DNA of 64,000 nucleotides from Bacillus_I endophytica_A (GCF_026790145.1 NZ_JALAMS010000039.1:1-64000); one strand, 5' to 3'; shown: positions 44,578 to 54,139, counted from the stretch's first letter. Translations and numbers: made by a program. The notes: generated by a model not told the origin, from the sequence alone.

Positions 44578-45366
44578 ATGTTGAACTTATCAAAGTCAGA
44601 TTTTGTAAAAATAATTCCCCTTTTGAATAATAATCCTCTCCCACCAACATTTGCTTATGCTGTTGCACACGGTGTCATAGAAGGAGATATTTTTGTTAGT
44701 AGTTGTTCCACAATTGATACGTTCTTACTCAAAACTCGTTCAGGGCTTTATTTTGCAGATGGGGATTTAAATAATCCATGTTTTTGTTCGTGGTTTAAAG
44801 ATTATCTCTCTCAAAAAGCCAAGAATAAAGCAAATCGGCTTACTTTATTTTCCCCCAACAAAATTTTAGATCAAAAAATACGCGATACAATCGGAGGTCA
44901 TTGTAAAGAAATGCAGCGATGCTCTTTTGACTTTGACCCTTGTGTATATAGTTCAGATTTTCCTTCTTGCCCTTCCTCTTCTTCCATCAAAGAAATGAAT
45001 TACTACTACATCAAAAAGCACAAGGAGTTCCATGAAGCCTACTATAAGGAGTATTGGGGATCTGTTCATAATTTCTTGCATAACGGTTTTGGATATTGTA
45101 TCGTTGATCATCATCAAAATATTTTAAGCACTTGTACGACTATCTTTCGTGGAGGGAAGTTTGCTGAAATAGATATTTCAACATCTCCGCAACATCAAGG
45201 AAAAGGGCTAGCAACTAAAGTGGCTCATGTCTTCATTAAGCACTGTTTAAAGCAGAAACTCACGCCTCGTTGGGATTGTGATTTTAACAATGAAAGCTCT
45301 AAACACCTCGCTAAAAAGCTTGGTTTTCACACACCGAAAACTTATACTGTTTTTGTGAGAAAATAA
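44578..45366 (+). CDS. GNAT family acetyltransferase (two-part, GNAT_acetyltran type)
   Basis: 262 aa. The C-terminal half has the acetyl-CoA motif DISTSPQHQGKGLATKVAHVF (about 198-218) and NESSKHLAKKLGF. The N-terminal half is a diverged non-catalytic domain with several Cys and His (CFCSWF, GGHCKEMQRCSFDFDPC). Substrate unknown. AGGAGG precedes the ATG. Single gene, divergent from mtlA. Confidence 0.75.
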   Translation: MLNLSKSDFVKIIPLLNNNPLPPTFAYAVAHGVIEGDIFVSSCSTIDTFLLKTRSGLYFADGDLNNPCFCSWFKDYLSQKAKNKANRLTLFSPNKILDQKIRDTIGGHCKEMQRCSFDFDPCVYSSDFPSCPSSSSIKEMNYYYIKKHKEFHEAYYKEYWGSVHNFLHNGFGYCIVDHHQNILSTCTTIFRGGKFAEIDISTSPQHQGKGLATKVAHVFIKHCLKQKLTPRWDCDFNNESSKHLAKKLGFHTPKTYTVFVRK

Positions 45367-45394
45367 AAACATGCTCAAATGTTTGAGCATGTTT
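45367..45394. terminator. Terminator between convergent GNAT and dehydrogenase genes
   Basis: AAACATGCTCAAA-TG-TTTGAGCATGTTT, a perfect 13-bp stem. Confidence 0.88.
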
Positions 45395-45400
45395 CTATTT

Positions 45401-46369
45401 CTATGCTTGAACTTCAAACGGTAGTTTCTCCCCTTTTATTCCAGCAACTAAATTTTCTGCAGCCATCATAGCCATTTTCTTGCGAGTTGCAATACTTGCA
45501 CTGCCAATGTGAGGCACTGCTGTTACGTTAGGAAGAGAAAGAAGTGGATGAGAAGCAGAAATAGGTTCTTCCTCAAATACGTCGAGGCCAGCTGCCCAGA
45601 TCTCCCCTTCTTTTAATGCCTTGTACAATGCTTGTTCATCTACGTTTGTTCCACGCGAAACATTAATAAACACAGCACTTTCTTTCATTAACTGAAACTG
45701 TTCTGTTCCTATCATATGTCTTGTTTCTTCAGAACCTGGAGCTAGCAATACAATGAAGGCGGACGTTTGAAGAAGCTCTGTAAGCTCACAATATGTAACG
45801 CCTATTTCCTCTTCAATATGAGGCTTTTGATTTCGATTATAATATACAACATCCATATTAAATCCAAGAGCTCGCCGGGCAACTCCTTCACCAATTCTTC
45901 CCATACCAATGATGCCAAGTCTCGCTCCGTAAATGTCTTGTCCTGTTAACAACATAGGCCCCCAGCTTTTCCACTTTTCTTCTTTTATATAATATGCTCC
46001 CTCAACAATGCGCCGACCTGCTGCCATAAGTAATGTAAAGGCTAAGTCTGCGGTTGTTTCATTCAAAACAGAAGGCGTATGACCAACAGCAATCCCTCGT
46101 TCTCTAGCATACTCCATCTCAATGTTATCAAAACCAACAGCCATTGTGCTTATCACTTTCAAATGCGGCGCACTTTCTATAAGTTCACGATCAATCTTAT
46201 CTCCTACATTTGTATAAAGAGCATGAGCATTATGGACTTCTTCTTTTAATCGTTCATAAGGCATTGCTATTTCTTCTTCAGGCCATATATATAATTCTCC
46301 ATACTTTTTCATAATGTCTAACGATTCATCAGGAATTTTTCGTGTAACAACAATTTTATACTCCCCCAT
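45401..46369 (-). CDS. D-2-hydroxyacid dehydrogenase (glyoxylate/2-ketogluconate reductase-like)
   Basis: 322 aa. NAD-binding IGMGRIGEGVARRA (about 152-165), with the catalytic Arg in NVSRGTNVDE, Glu in GLDVFEEEP and His in VPHIGSAS, as in GyaR and YvcT. It reduces 2-keto acids such as glyoxylate or hydroxypyruvate; the true substrate cannot be set from sequence. Strong AGGAGG. Monocistronic. Confidence 0.88.
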   Translation of the reverse strand: MGEYKIVVTRKIPDESLDIMKKYGELYIWPEEEIAMPYERLKEEVHNAHALYTNVGDKIDRELIESAPHLKVISTMAVGFDNIEMEYARERGIAVGHTPSVLNETTADLAFTLLMAAGRRIVEGAYYIKEEKWKSWGPMLLTGQDIYGARLGIIGMGRIGEGVARRALGFNMDVVYYNRNQKPHIEEEIGVTYCELTELLQTSAFIVLLAPGSEETRHMIGTEQFQLMKESAVFINVSRGTNVDEQALYKALKEGEIWAAGLDVFEEEPISASHPLLSLPNVTAVPHIGSASIATRKKMAMMAAENLVAGIKGEKLPFEVQA

Positions 46370-46513
46370 ACTTTTTCCTCCTCTATTCCCATTATTGTTT
46401 CTTCTTTTACTATACAGTGCCCTTTAAAAGGGATTCAACAAAATAGTATCTTGAACCTCCCCTTACGTCACCCTTTACACTCAATAATAAAAGAGAAGAA
46501 AGGATGAAAAACA

Positions 46514-46831
46514 ATGCACGTAAGAAGAAAAGAAAAAGTCATGGTACAATTAATGCTTGGAACCTCCCTTATTTTGGGGTTTATTCCACCGCTTATTATG
46601 TTTCTTGCTTCTAGAAAAAAGAAGATTTTTTATAGAGAAACAAGTCGTAAAGCTTTAAACTTCCACCTAACCATTTTTCCATTATTTTTAGTTAGCTATA
46701 TTCTCCCCTCTTCATTTAAGTCATTTTCATATATCATTCTCATAATTGAATCATTTTTTATTTTAAATGCCATGATTTCCATATTAATTCATAAACCTTA
46801 CAAGTATTGGGCTCTTCCATATTTAAAGTAA
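46514..46831 (+). CDS. Small membrane protein, DUF4870-like
   Basis: 105 aa with three hydrophobic segments (LGTSLILGFIPPLIMFLA; FHLTIFPLFLVSYIL; YIILIIESFFILNAMISIL), the central YRETSRKALNFHL loop being characteristic of DUF4870 proteins. AAAGG lies 10 bases before the ATG. It is followed after 14 bases by a MerR gene, so the pair is probably an operon. No function known. Confidence 0.65.
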   Translation: MHVRRKEKVMVQLMLGTSLILGFIPPLIMFLASRKKKIFYRETSRKALNFHLTIFPLFLVSYILPSSFKSFSYIILIIESFFILNAMISILIHKPYKYWALPYLK

Positions 46832-46845
46832 CGAAGGTGATAAAG

Positions 46846-47562
46846 ATGGAACGAAATATGTTAACAATTGGGGAACTTGCAACTAAAACAGAGGTAACTA
46901 TTCGAACGTTACGCTACTATGATAAGATTGGCCTTCTTAGTCCACGTCATTATAAGGAAGGCGGACATCGGCTCTATCAAGAAGAAGACGTCATGCGTTT
47001 ACAGCAGATTCAATCTTTAAAGTTAATAGGCTTTTCCTTAAAAGAAATAAAAAACCTATTAGATAAGAGCTCTGTTGAACAAGAAACCTTGCATATAGCA
47101 ATTGATTCTAAACTAGCTCACCTTAAAGAGGAACGAGATTCAATTGAGAAAACAATTTCTGCCTTATATCATATTAAAACAGTAACATCCAATCATCAGA
47201 ATATTGACCTTCGCTTATTTTGTTTTGTTCTGTATTCTTTACTTTGGGATGAGAGAGAGAAACATAGTAAGAGTGAGCTTTCCATCCAAAACTTTACAGA
47301 AGAAGAAAGAACAAAGCTTGATCAGCAGTACTTTACTCTTTATACAGAACTAAAATATCTAGCAGAAGAAGATATTTCTCCTTCTTCCTCACAAGCCAGA
47401 CATCTGTATTCTAATATGCAAGACCTTGTAAAGAGAACAATTATAGGAGATAAATTCTCTTCAACTTCTCTTGTCATTTCTAATGAAATTTTCAACCCTT
47501 TTACTGAAAAGGAGCTGAGGTTTTTAAAGTCTTTGACAAAACATCAAAAAGACCAGTCTTAA
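46846..47562 (+). CDS. MerR family transcriptional regulator
   Basis: 238 aa. HTH LTIGELATKTEVTIRTLRYYDKIGLLSPRHYKEGGHRLY, a coiled coil to about residue 110, then a C-terminal domain of about 120 residues with no recognised effector signature (NFTEEERTKLDQQYFTLY resembles TipAS-like domains). GAAGG fits the ATG at 46846; the longer frame overlaps the preceding gene. Possible regulator of the small membrane protein gene. Confidence 0.82.
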   Translation: MERNMLTIGELATKTEVTIRTLRYYDKIGLLSPRHYKEGGHRLYQEEDVMRLQQIQSLKLIGFSLKEIKNLLDKSSVEQETLHIAIDSKLAHLKEERDSIEKTISALYHIKTVTSNHQNIDLRLFCFVLYSLLWDEREKHSKSELSIQNFTEEERTKLDQQYFTLYTELKYLAEEDISPSSSQARHLYSNMQDLVKRTIIGDKFSSTSLVISNEIFNPFTEKELRFLKSLTKHQKDQS

Positions 47563-47576
47563 AAGACTGGTCTTTT
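47547..47576. terminator. Terminator after the MerR gene
   Basis: AAAAGACCAGTCTT-AA-AAGACTGGTCTTTT, a perfect 14-bp stem, shared with the convergent permease remnant. Confidence 0.9.
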
Positions 47577-47916
47577 AAGCTTTCTTTATTAATAAATAAA
47601 GAAAGTATGGTGCCCCAATTACCGCTACAACGAGGCCAACAGGGATTTCCGAAGGTGCTAAAATATTTCTTGCTAATGTATCTGAAACAAGAAGAAGTAA
47701 TGCTCCTATTAAGGCTGTAACTGGCAAAAAACGCTCATGACGTGGACCTACTAATCTTCTTCCTAAATGAGGAGCTACAAGCCCAAGAAAAGCAATTCCT
47801 CCCCCAACCGAAACGGAACTTCCTGCTAGGGCAACCACAACAATAAGCAAAGTTCTACGCTCTTTTTCAACTTTTGTACCAAGTCCTGTAGCTACTTGAT
47901 CCCCTAAATTCAACAC
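47575..47916 (-). pseudogene. C-terminal remnant of a FecCD-type siderophore ABC permease
   Basis: About 113 codons: LNLGDQVATGLGTKVEKERR, GGGIAFLGLVAPHLGRRLVGPRH, ADTLARN-like SDTLARNILAPSEIPVGLVVAVIGAPYFLYLL, the conserved end of BtuC/FecCD permeases. A full permease has about 330 residues; the upstream two-thirds is absent, replaced by unrelated AT-rich DNA. No substrate-binding protein or ATPase gene is close. Confidence 0.85.
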
Positions 47917-48138
47917 ATCTTTCTATTTTTAACACTAAAGTATCTCACCCTCTCTTTTACACCTAATATCCTAGCCAATGTGAAAACCTATCAACAAATA
48001 CAGAAAATAAAAAAAGATGATATAATAGTGAAAACCTAGCGAAAAGGTCGTGATATCACACATCTATGATTTTCTACTCACCAAGATTTAGCTTTTTTTG
48101 CATTTAATTTTCAAATGATATTGAAAGGTGCTAATTTT

Positions 48139-49755
48139 ATGAACAATTTAAATCGCAATATGGGTACTTTTTCGCTTATCATGGTTGGGCTTGGCTCAAT
48201 CATTGGTTCAGGCTGGCTTTTCGGAGCTTGGAGAGCTGCTCAAATAGCTGGTCCAGCCGCTATTTTCTCATGGATTATTGGTATGATTGTTATTGGTATG
48301 ATTGCTCTTTCTTATAGTGAACTTGGTGCAATGTTTCCAGAAGCTGGCGGGATGGTCAAATATACGCAATACTCACATGGCTCTTTCCTAGGATTTATCG
48401 CTGCTTGGGCAAACTGGATTGCTATTGTTTCTGTTATTCCTGTTGAAGCAGTTGCTTCAGTTCAATATATGAGTTCATGGCCTTGGGAATGGGCGCAGTG
48501 GACAAGCACTCTAGTAAAAGAGGGAACACTTACAGGTAAAGGATTACTTGTTGCCACAGCCCTTTTACTTGTTTACTTCTTCCTAAACTATTGGACAGTG
48601 AGTTTGTTCTCGAAAGCAAACTCGCTTATTACCGTTTTCAAAATTATAATCCCGGGATTAACAATTGGCGCTCTGTTGTTTGTTGGCTTTAATAGTGGAA
48701 ATTTCACAGCAGGAGACAGCATTGCACCTAGTGGATGGGCTAGTGTTCTAACGGCTGTTGCAACATCTGGAATTGTATTTGCTTTTAATGGTTTCCAAAG
48801 CCCTATTAATATGGCTGGCGAAGCTAAAAATCCAGGTAGATCTATTCCGATTGCTGTTATTAGCTCTATCTTAATTGCTACTGTAATTTATGTACTTCTT
48901 CAAGTAGCCTTTATCGGCGCTGTTGATCCTGCAGCAATTGTAAACGGCTGGAGTCACTTGAACTTCAATTCACCGTTTGCCGATTTAGCAATTGCGTTGG
49001 GAATTAACTGGCTTGTTATTGTACTGTATGCCGATGCTTTTGTGTCTCCTTCAGGTACAGGAATTACGTATACAGCAACAACAGCTCGTATGCTTTATGG
49101 AATGGAAAAGAACAAATACTTACCAAGCTTCATCGGTAGGCTACATCCCCTTTATGGGATTCCTCGTCAAGCAATGTTTGTAAACTTAGGCGTATCTTTA
49201 ATTTTCTTATTCTTATTCAGAGGATGGGGAGTGTTAGCTGAAATTATCTCAGTTGCAACCCTTATTTCATATTTGACAGGTCCAATTACTGTTATGACGT
49301 TGCGAAAAATCGGTAAAGATTTATACCGTCCACTTCGTTTAAAAGGATTAAGCATTATTGCACCACTTGGTTTCATTTTTGCTTCCTTAACTCTTTATTG
49401 GGCGCGTTGGCCGTTAACAGGACAAGTTTTGTTTATTATCTTAATCGGATTTCCAATTTATTTTTATTATCAAGCCAAAAATAACTGGAAAGATTTTAAG
49501 AAGAATTTCAAAGCTGGAGCTTGGATGGTTGTTTATCTTCTCTCAATGGTAGTCATCTCTTGGCTGGGAAGCGAGAAGTTTGGAGGACTAAATATTATTA
49601 AGTACGGATGGGACATGCTTCTAATTACTGTACTTTCTCTTTTCTTCTATGTTTGGGCACTTAAGAGCGGAATTGAAAGTGAATCTTTAGATGAAGGGCG
49701 CAAAGTGAATGACGCCTTACGTGCAGCTCAAAAAGAGCGGGTAAATGAAAAATAA
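48139..49755 (+). CDS. APC family amino acid permease, AspP/YveA-like
   Basis: 538 aa, about 14 membrane segments. FSLIMVGLGSIIGSGWLFGAWRAAQIAGPAA is the unwound first helix, and FNGFQSPINMAGEAKNPGRSIP is the helix 6 core motif. Overall pattern resembles YveA (AspP), an aspartate/glutamate:proton symporter of B. subtilis. The substrate is inferred and may differ. AAAGGTG fits ATG at 48139. Confidence 0.82.
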   Translation: MNNLNRNMGTFSLIMVGLGSIIGSGWLFGAWRAAQIAGPAAIFSWIIGMIVIGMIALSYSELGAMFPEAGGMVKYTQYSHGSFLGFIAAWANWIAIVSVIPVEAVASVQYMSSWPWEWAQWTSTLVKEGTLTGKGLLVATALLLVYFFLNYWTVSLFSKANSLITVFKIIIPGLTIGALLFVGFNSGNFTAGDSIAPSGWASVLTAVATSGIVFAFNGFQSPINMAGEAKNPGRSIPIAVISSILIATVIYVLLQVAFIGAVDPAAIVNGWSHLNFNSPFADLAIALGINWLVIVLYADAFVSPSGTGITYTATTARMLYGMEKNKYLPSFIGRLHPLYGIPRQAMFVNLGVSLIFLFLFRGWGVLAEIISVATLISYLTGPITVMTLRKIGKDLYRPLRLKGLSIIAPLGFIFASLTLYWARWPLTGQVLFIILIGFPIYFYYQAKNNWKDFKKNFKAGAWMVVYLLSMVVISWLGSEKFGGLNIIKYGWDMLLITVLSLFFYVWALKSGIESESLDEGRKVNDALRAAQKERVNEK

Positions 49756-49817
49756 ACAGATAGTTCATCTTATTGATTATTATACTATTGAACTTTCAGG
49801 AGATTCATTTTCTTCTT

Positions 49818-49857
49818 ACCTTCTTTTCTCTCTTAGAGAAAAGAAGGTTTTTTATTA
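49818..49857 (+). terminator. Terminator of the amino acid permease gene
   Basis: ACCTTCTTTTCTCT-CTT-AGAGAAAAGAAGGT followed by six T. Confidence 0.9.
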
Positions 49858-49865
49858 GGTTAAGA

Positions 49866-50429
49866 CTATTCTTCTCCTCTATATTTGTTATCACCAGGAA
49901 GACTTTTAATATGCTTCCAAGCTAAGATAGCGTCTTCTCTGCCCTTACCCTTATTTTTTGGATCGGCAAAATAATCTCGAATAAACTGATTGTACTGAAA
50001 CTGAGATTCAATCTTTGATCGATAAGTTGGATCTTTTTTACGCTTTTCCTCTTTCACCCAAGCTTCTATTACATCTTGATATGTCTTTCCTACATTATTT
50101 TTAAAGTAATTTTGTATGTAAGTAGAAAAGTGAAAATTCGGAATGTGAAGCTTAAAAAAGGCCCTCACTTTCTGACTACACCTGTGACGTTCAGTAATAA
50201 CCGTTTCAAGACATAACTCTTCATCTAATGAATGTACTGTTCTTCTCTTTGCTGGCTTTACGATTCTCCCTTCCCTCAGAAATATGCCTATACGCTCTGC
50301 TATCTCGTCTTTCGATCCTGATGTACTTAATCCATTATTATGGTAAAATGACTGCAGTTCTTTTTTAAGCCAGTAAAAATCTCTAAATTTATGCTCTGAT
50401 AAATCTTTTGTTAAGGGCGGCCTTTCCAT
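49866..50429 (-). CDS. SAP-domain protein (DUF6434-like)
   Basis: 187 aa. The N-terminal LKKELQSFYHNNGLSTSGSKDEIAERIGIFLREG is a SAP helix-extension-helix, a DNA/RNA-binding module more common in eukaryotes; the rest (FHFSTYIQNYFKNNVGKTYQDVIEAWVKEEKRKK) resembles DUF6434 and repeats part of its pattern near the C-terminus (YNQFIRDYFADPKNKGKGREDAILAW). Basic overall. Function unknown; nucleic-acid binding is an inference from the SAP domain. AGAGGAG upstream. Confidence 0.72.
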   Translation of the reverse strand: MERPPLTKDLSEHKFRDFYWLKKELQSFYHNNGLSTSGSKDEIAERIGIFLREGRIVKPAKRRTVHSLDEELCLETVITERHRCSQKVRAFFKLHIPNFHFSTYIQNYFKNNVGKTYQDVIEAWVKEEKRKKDPTYRSKIESQFQYNQFIRDYFADPKNKGKGREDAILAWKHIKSLPGDNKYRGEE

Positions 50430-50557
50430 GCTATCTCTCCTCTCTATCTACCATTATAGAACAAACGTTCCCTCTCGTCAGTTTAAATATGGAAAATTCA
50501 TCTTTTCAAATCTATAATTTGTCTTATACGCTACACTTTTTTAAAAGGAGGGAAAAC

Positions 50558-51460
50558 ATGAAAATCACAAAAGAGAAACAAAAGCTTTGGGAGCTTCTTG
50601 GTGACCTGCCCGAGAGAAGTAAAATCTCTGTTACAACCCTTTTTGAGCGAGAGATGGAAACCTACATTGTAGAGGAACTTTTACTATACCTAAATGGCAA
50701 AGAAAACGTTCCTGCTTATTTCGTTAAACCAAAAAACAAAGCTAAGAAAAGACCCACTGTGCTTTTTAATCATTCACATGGCGGCCTGTACGACATGGGA
50801 AAGAAAGAACTCCTGAAAAGTAGTCCATATTTATATGAAGAAGCATTTGCCAAAACATTAACAAACCTAGGCTACAATGTGCTTTGCCTTGATATGTGGG
50901 GATTTGGAGAAAGAGCAGGAAAAGCTCAAACAGAGATTTTTAAGGAGATGCTTTGGAATGGTGAAGTCTTATGGGGAATGATGATCTACGACAGCATAAG
51001 AGGAATTGACTACTTATTCGAACGAGAGGATGTTGATTCTACGCGCATTGCAACAATGGGGATGTCAATGGGTGGATTAATGGCATGGTGGATTGCTGCC
51101 TTAGATAAGCGTATTTCAGTTTGTATAGATATTACAGCACAAGTTGAAGCTAGAGCACTGATAAAACAGAGACGGCTTGATTCCCATGGCTTCTACTCCT
51201 ATGTCCCTAGCCTTCTTAAACATTTTGAAACAGCTGAGATTCAATCTTTCATTGCACCTCGACCACACTTAAGTCTTGTAGGAGAACATGATCTGTTAAC
51301 TCCTTATGATGGACTTTCTATTATTGACGAAGAATTAAAAAGAATTTATGAAGAGATGGGGCTAGCTCATCATTGGAAAATGAGTCGTTATCCCTGTGGT
51401 CACATTGAGACAGCTGGAATGCGTGCTGAAGCTTGCGACTTTTTAAAGAAGTATTTGTAA
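50558..51460 (+). CDS. Alpha/beta hydrolase (dienelactone hydrolase / Abhydrolase_7 type)
   Basis: 300 aa, no signal peptide. FNHSHGGLYDMGKKELL forms the oxyanion loop, ATMGMSMGGLMAWW carries the nucleophile Ser, VGEHDLLTPYDGL the acid Asp and CGHIETAGM the His. It is a serine esterase/peptidase-like enzyme of unknown substrate. AAAAGGAGG sets the ATG at 50558; the upstream open frame overlaps the SAP gene. Confidence 0.8.
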   Translation: MKITKEKQKLWELLGDLPERSKISVTTLFEREMETYIVEELLLYLNGKENVPAYFVKPKNKAKKRPTVLFNHSHGGLYDMGKKELLKSSPYLYEEAFAKTLTNLGYNVLCLDMWGFGERAGKAQTEIFKEMLWNGEVLWGMMIYDSIRGIDYLFEREDVDSTRIATMGMSMGGLMAWWIAALDKRISVCIDITAQVEARALIKQRRLDSHGFYSYVPSLLKHFETAEIQSFIAPRPHLSLVGEHDLLTPYDGLSIIDEELKRIYEEMGLAHHWKMSRYPCGHIETAGMRAEACDFLKKYL

Positions 51461-51463
51461 CAA

Positions 51464-51497
51464 AACAAAAGCAGCCTTATATAAGGCTGCTTTTGTT
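51464..51497. terminator. Terminator between convergent hydrolase and aminotransferase genes
   Basis: A 34-base perfect palindrome built on AGCAGCCTTATATAAGGCTG with AACAAA/TTTGTT ends. Confidence 0.9.
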
Positions 51498-52671
51498 AAG
51501 CAAAGTCTTTATAAAGAGCAATAAAGGCCTCTCTCGAACGTTCAATCTGATCAAGAGACACACTAAAAGATAGTCGAAAATACCCTTTTACTCCAAATCC
51601 GCTGCTTGGGACAACTAAGATTTTGTATTTTTCAGCTGCGTGTTGACAAAATGCTACTTCATCTTCAATTGGTGATTTTGGAAAAACGAAGAAACCACCT
51701 TTTGGCATCATAAAGTCAAATCCTGCTTCTTGCAGAATATCTACAATTAAATCACGACGTTTCTTATATTCGCTTGCATCTACTTTTAAGTTATCCATGC
51801 TTGCAATTGCCCGCTGCATTAAGACCGGCGCATTTACAAACCCAAGTGTACGATTGCAGTATACAAATGCAGCAGTAAGAAGGTCCACATCAGGTGTATC
51901 GTTATCTAGAACAAGATAACCTAAACGTTCACCAGCAATTCCTAAATCTTTACTGAAAGAGCTGGCTAAAATGATATTATGATATGCTTTAAATGGATCT
52001 GCAAGCTCTTCGTCATAAATAAGCTGGCTATAAGGTTCGTCAAATAAAACGTAAATACTTTGACTGTTTTCTTTTTCACACGACTTTAAAAGCTCGCCTA
52101 GCTCATTAACATTTTCTTGTGTAAGAGCCGTTCCTGTTGGGTTATGCGGAGTATTTAAAATAAGCCCTTTTGTTTTTGGAGTAATGGCTTTTTTAACAGC
52201 TTCAATATCAATCTCAAATTTCTCTGTTAATGGACAGCTAACTACCTTTCCACCGTTGTTTTCAATGTATGCTTTGTACTCAGCAAAATAAGGAGCAAGA
52301 ACAATGACTTCTTCACCTTCATTTAAAATACTTCGTAAGGCCACATTTAAAGCTCCCCCTGCCCCCACGGTCATCACAACGTGCTTCGAGGAGAAGTTAC
52401 CAGAGAAACGTGAACTGATAAACTCAGCTACTTTTTCCCTTGCTTCTACAAGTCCTTGGTTTGGTATGTATCCGTGCCCTCCTTTTTTCACTTCTTCACG
52501 TAGCGCTTCTGTGAATGATTTTGGTGGTTCAACAACTGGATTACCTAATGAGAAATCAAAAACTTGATCTTCTCCAAACTCTTTCTTTAAACGGTTTCCT
52601 TCATCAAAAAGCTTACGAATCCATGAGGAGTTTTCTAGATTTGCCACAATTCGTTTTGATAAATCTGCCAC
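51496..52671 (-). CDS. PLP-dependent class I aminotransferase
   Basis: 391 aa fold-type I enzyme: VFDFSLGNPVVEPP, ILNTPHNPTGT, and the PLP-binding Lys in ILASSFSKDLGIAGERLGYL (about residue 240). Related to aspartate/alanine aminotransferases that start with L(A)DLSKRI. AAGGGAAAG fits GTG at 52671; the frame extends to 52827 without support. The substrate pair is not predictable. Confidence 0.87.
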   Translation of the reverse strand: MADLSKRIVANLENSSWIRKLFDEGNRLKKEFGEDQVFDFSLGNPVVEPPKSFTEALREEVKKGGHGYIPNQGLVEAREKVAEFISSRFSGNFSSKHVVMTVGAGGALNVALRSILNEGEEVIVLAPYFAEYKAYIENNGGKVVSCPLTEKFEIDIEAVKKAITPKTKGLILNTPHNPTGTALTQENVNELGELLKSCEKENSQSIYVLFDEPYSQLIYDEELADPFKAYHNIILASSFSKDLGIAGERLGYLVLDNDTPDVDLLTAAFVYCNRTLGFVNAPVLMQRAIASMDNLKVDASEYKKRRDLIVDILQEAGFDFMMPKGGFFVFPKSPIEDEVAFCQHAAEKYKILVVPSSGFGVKGYFRLSFSVSLDQIERSREAFIALYKDFA

Positions 52672-52877
52672 TCTAATCTTTCCCTTCTGCTTAAAATCGT
52701 TCTTACTTAAAAATATCTTAAATTTCCTTTTTCCACAACAGACCCTGTATCTTTTTTGTAAAACTAAACTCCCTTTATATTTCATTACATTGAAAGTAAA
52801 TAAACCTACTTTATCGATTAATAGCAAGACAGAGTGGGTACGTTAATAAATATTAGATAGGAAAGGAGCTGTCTACT

Positions 52878-53498
52878 TTGTTTACTCTTATTTTAAAGTT
52901 AACCATTTCCTTTTTTGCAGTTATGAATCCATTAGGAAACATGCCTATCTTTATCTCACTTACAAATGGCTATTCTCTTGAAGAAAAGCATCGCAATGCA
53001 CGAAAAGCTGCTATTATTTCTTTCATCATTCTCACTGTATTTTTACTTCTTGGAAACTTCATTTTTTCAATGTTCGGCATCACAATCCATGCATTCCGTA
53101 TTGCTGGAGGCATTTTGATTTTTGGAATTGCTTACAACCTTCTTCATGCTAAAACTTCTAATGCTCAAAGCCCTCACCAAACAGAGCAAAGGGAAGCTGA
53201 AGCTAAAAATGATATCTCAGTAACCCCTCTCGCTCTGCCAATCATGGCTGGTCCAGGGACAATCGCAACTGTCATGTCACAGAATTCACATTCACTCAAA
53301 CAAGTAGTGAGCGTCTTTATTAGCTACACATTAATTCTAGCTGTTACATTCTTTTTATTTTATTATTCTTCATCCATCATTAAGAAACTTGGACAAAATG
53401 GCGTCAATGTGATTTCAAGACTTATGGGGCTTATTCTAGCTGTAATGGCTATTCAAATGATTGCAGAAGGAATCAAAGGACTTTTTCCTTCTCTTTAA
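52878..53498 (+). CDS. MarC family membrane protein
   Basis: 206 aa, six hydrophobic segments. FFAVMNPLGNMPIFISLTNG and LALPIMAGPGTIATVM are the two inverted-repeat signatures of the MarC/UPF0056 family. TTG start 8 bases after AAAGGAG. Function of the family is unknown; the old link with antibiotic resistance was not upheld. Confidence 0.88.
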   Translation: MFTLILKLTISFFAVMNPLGNMPIFISLTNGYSLEEKHRNARKAAIISFIILTVFLLLGNFIFSMFGITIHAFRIAGGILIFGIAYNLLHAKTSNAQSPHQTEQREAEAKNDISVTPLALPIMAGPGTIATVMSQNSHSLKQVVSVFISYTLILAVTFFLFYYSSSIIKKLGQNGVNVISRLMGLILAVMAIQMIAEGIKGLFPSL

Positions 53499-53628
53499 AA
53501 ATAGAACATTTATGATCTACTTCTTAAATTTCAAGTAAAATAAAGTTTTCTTCAACACAACTTTTTAAAACAAAGCAAGCATATTTTCTATTGTCAAAGT
53601 AATATATTATCTATTCCCCCATAGCAAT

Positions 53629-53667
53629 AAAAAAGGAGAAACAGCCGGGAACTGCTTCTCCTTTTTT
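53629..53667. terminator. Terminator between marC-like gene and the following remnant
   Basis: AAAAAAGGAGAA ... TTCTCCTTTTTT with an inner ACAG/CTGC pairing. Confidence 0.8.
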
Positions 53668-53668
53668 A

Positions 53669-53896
53669 TTATTTCACTTGAACTTGAAGCTCAGCTATCA
53701 TATCTTCCAACCGTTCTTTCTGAGCCTGAAGCTCTTCTACTGATGGCTCAGAAGAGAGCTTTTGAGTGCCACCAAGTGAATTCTTCGGCTAGACAAAACG
53801 CTGTAATTACCCGCCATTTTGCTCATAAAGACGGTATCCTACAGTTCCAATAACAGTTCCTGATACAAAGCTCATTAGAAAATCAAAGGTAATCAT
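53669..53896 (-). pseudogene. Small membrane/coiled-coil gene with two in-frame stops
   Basis: One 76-codon frame: ITFDFLMSFVSGTVIGTVGYRLYEQNGG, then TAA, LQRFV, TAG, then PKNSLGGTQKLSSEPSVEEL and QAQKERLEDMIAELQVQVK. A short membrane anchor followed by a coiled coil is a common Bacillus layout. Both halves share the same frame, and the gene ends at a terminator, so it is probably a real gene now inactivated. No family was recognised. Confidence 0.6.
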
Positions 53897-54139
53897 ATGT
53901 TTATTCCCCATTAATTTATATATAGGAATGGCCATCCAAATTATACCTTATATTATCTGTTTTTTCTTTTAATATTTTCTCATGTTTTACATTACTTCCA
54001 GCATACTATGAATAAGGAATTTTTTTACGGGAATAATTGAGAATGTATTGAGAAAGTGGACAAATTAGCACAATTTCATAGAAAACGCTTTTATAAGCTA
54101 TATAAGCGCTTTTTTTGCCCTTTTTTTCAACTCCTTTTC
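53897..54139. other. Intergenic region upstream of ctaB
   Basis: AT-rich, no gene. It contains a plus-strand terminator-like hairpin (CGCTTTTATA-AGC-TATATAAGCG, 54086-54108, one mismatch, followed by CTTTTTTT) with no obvious gene before it. Confidence 0.45.
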
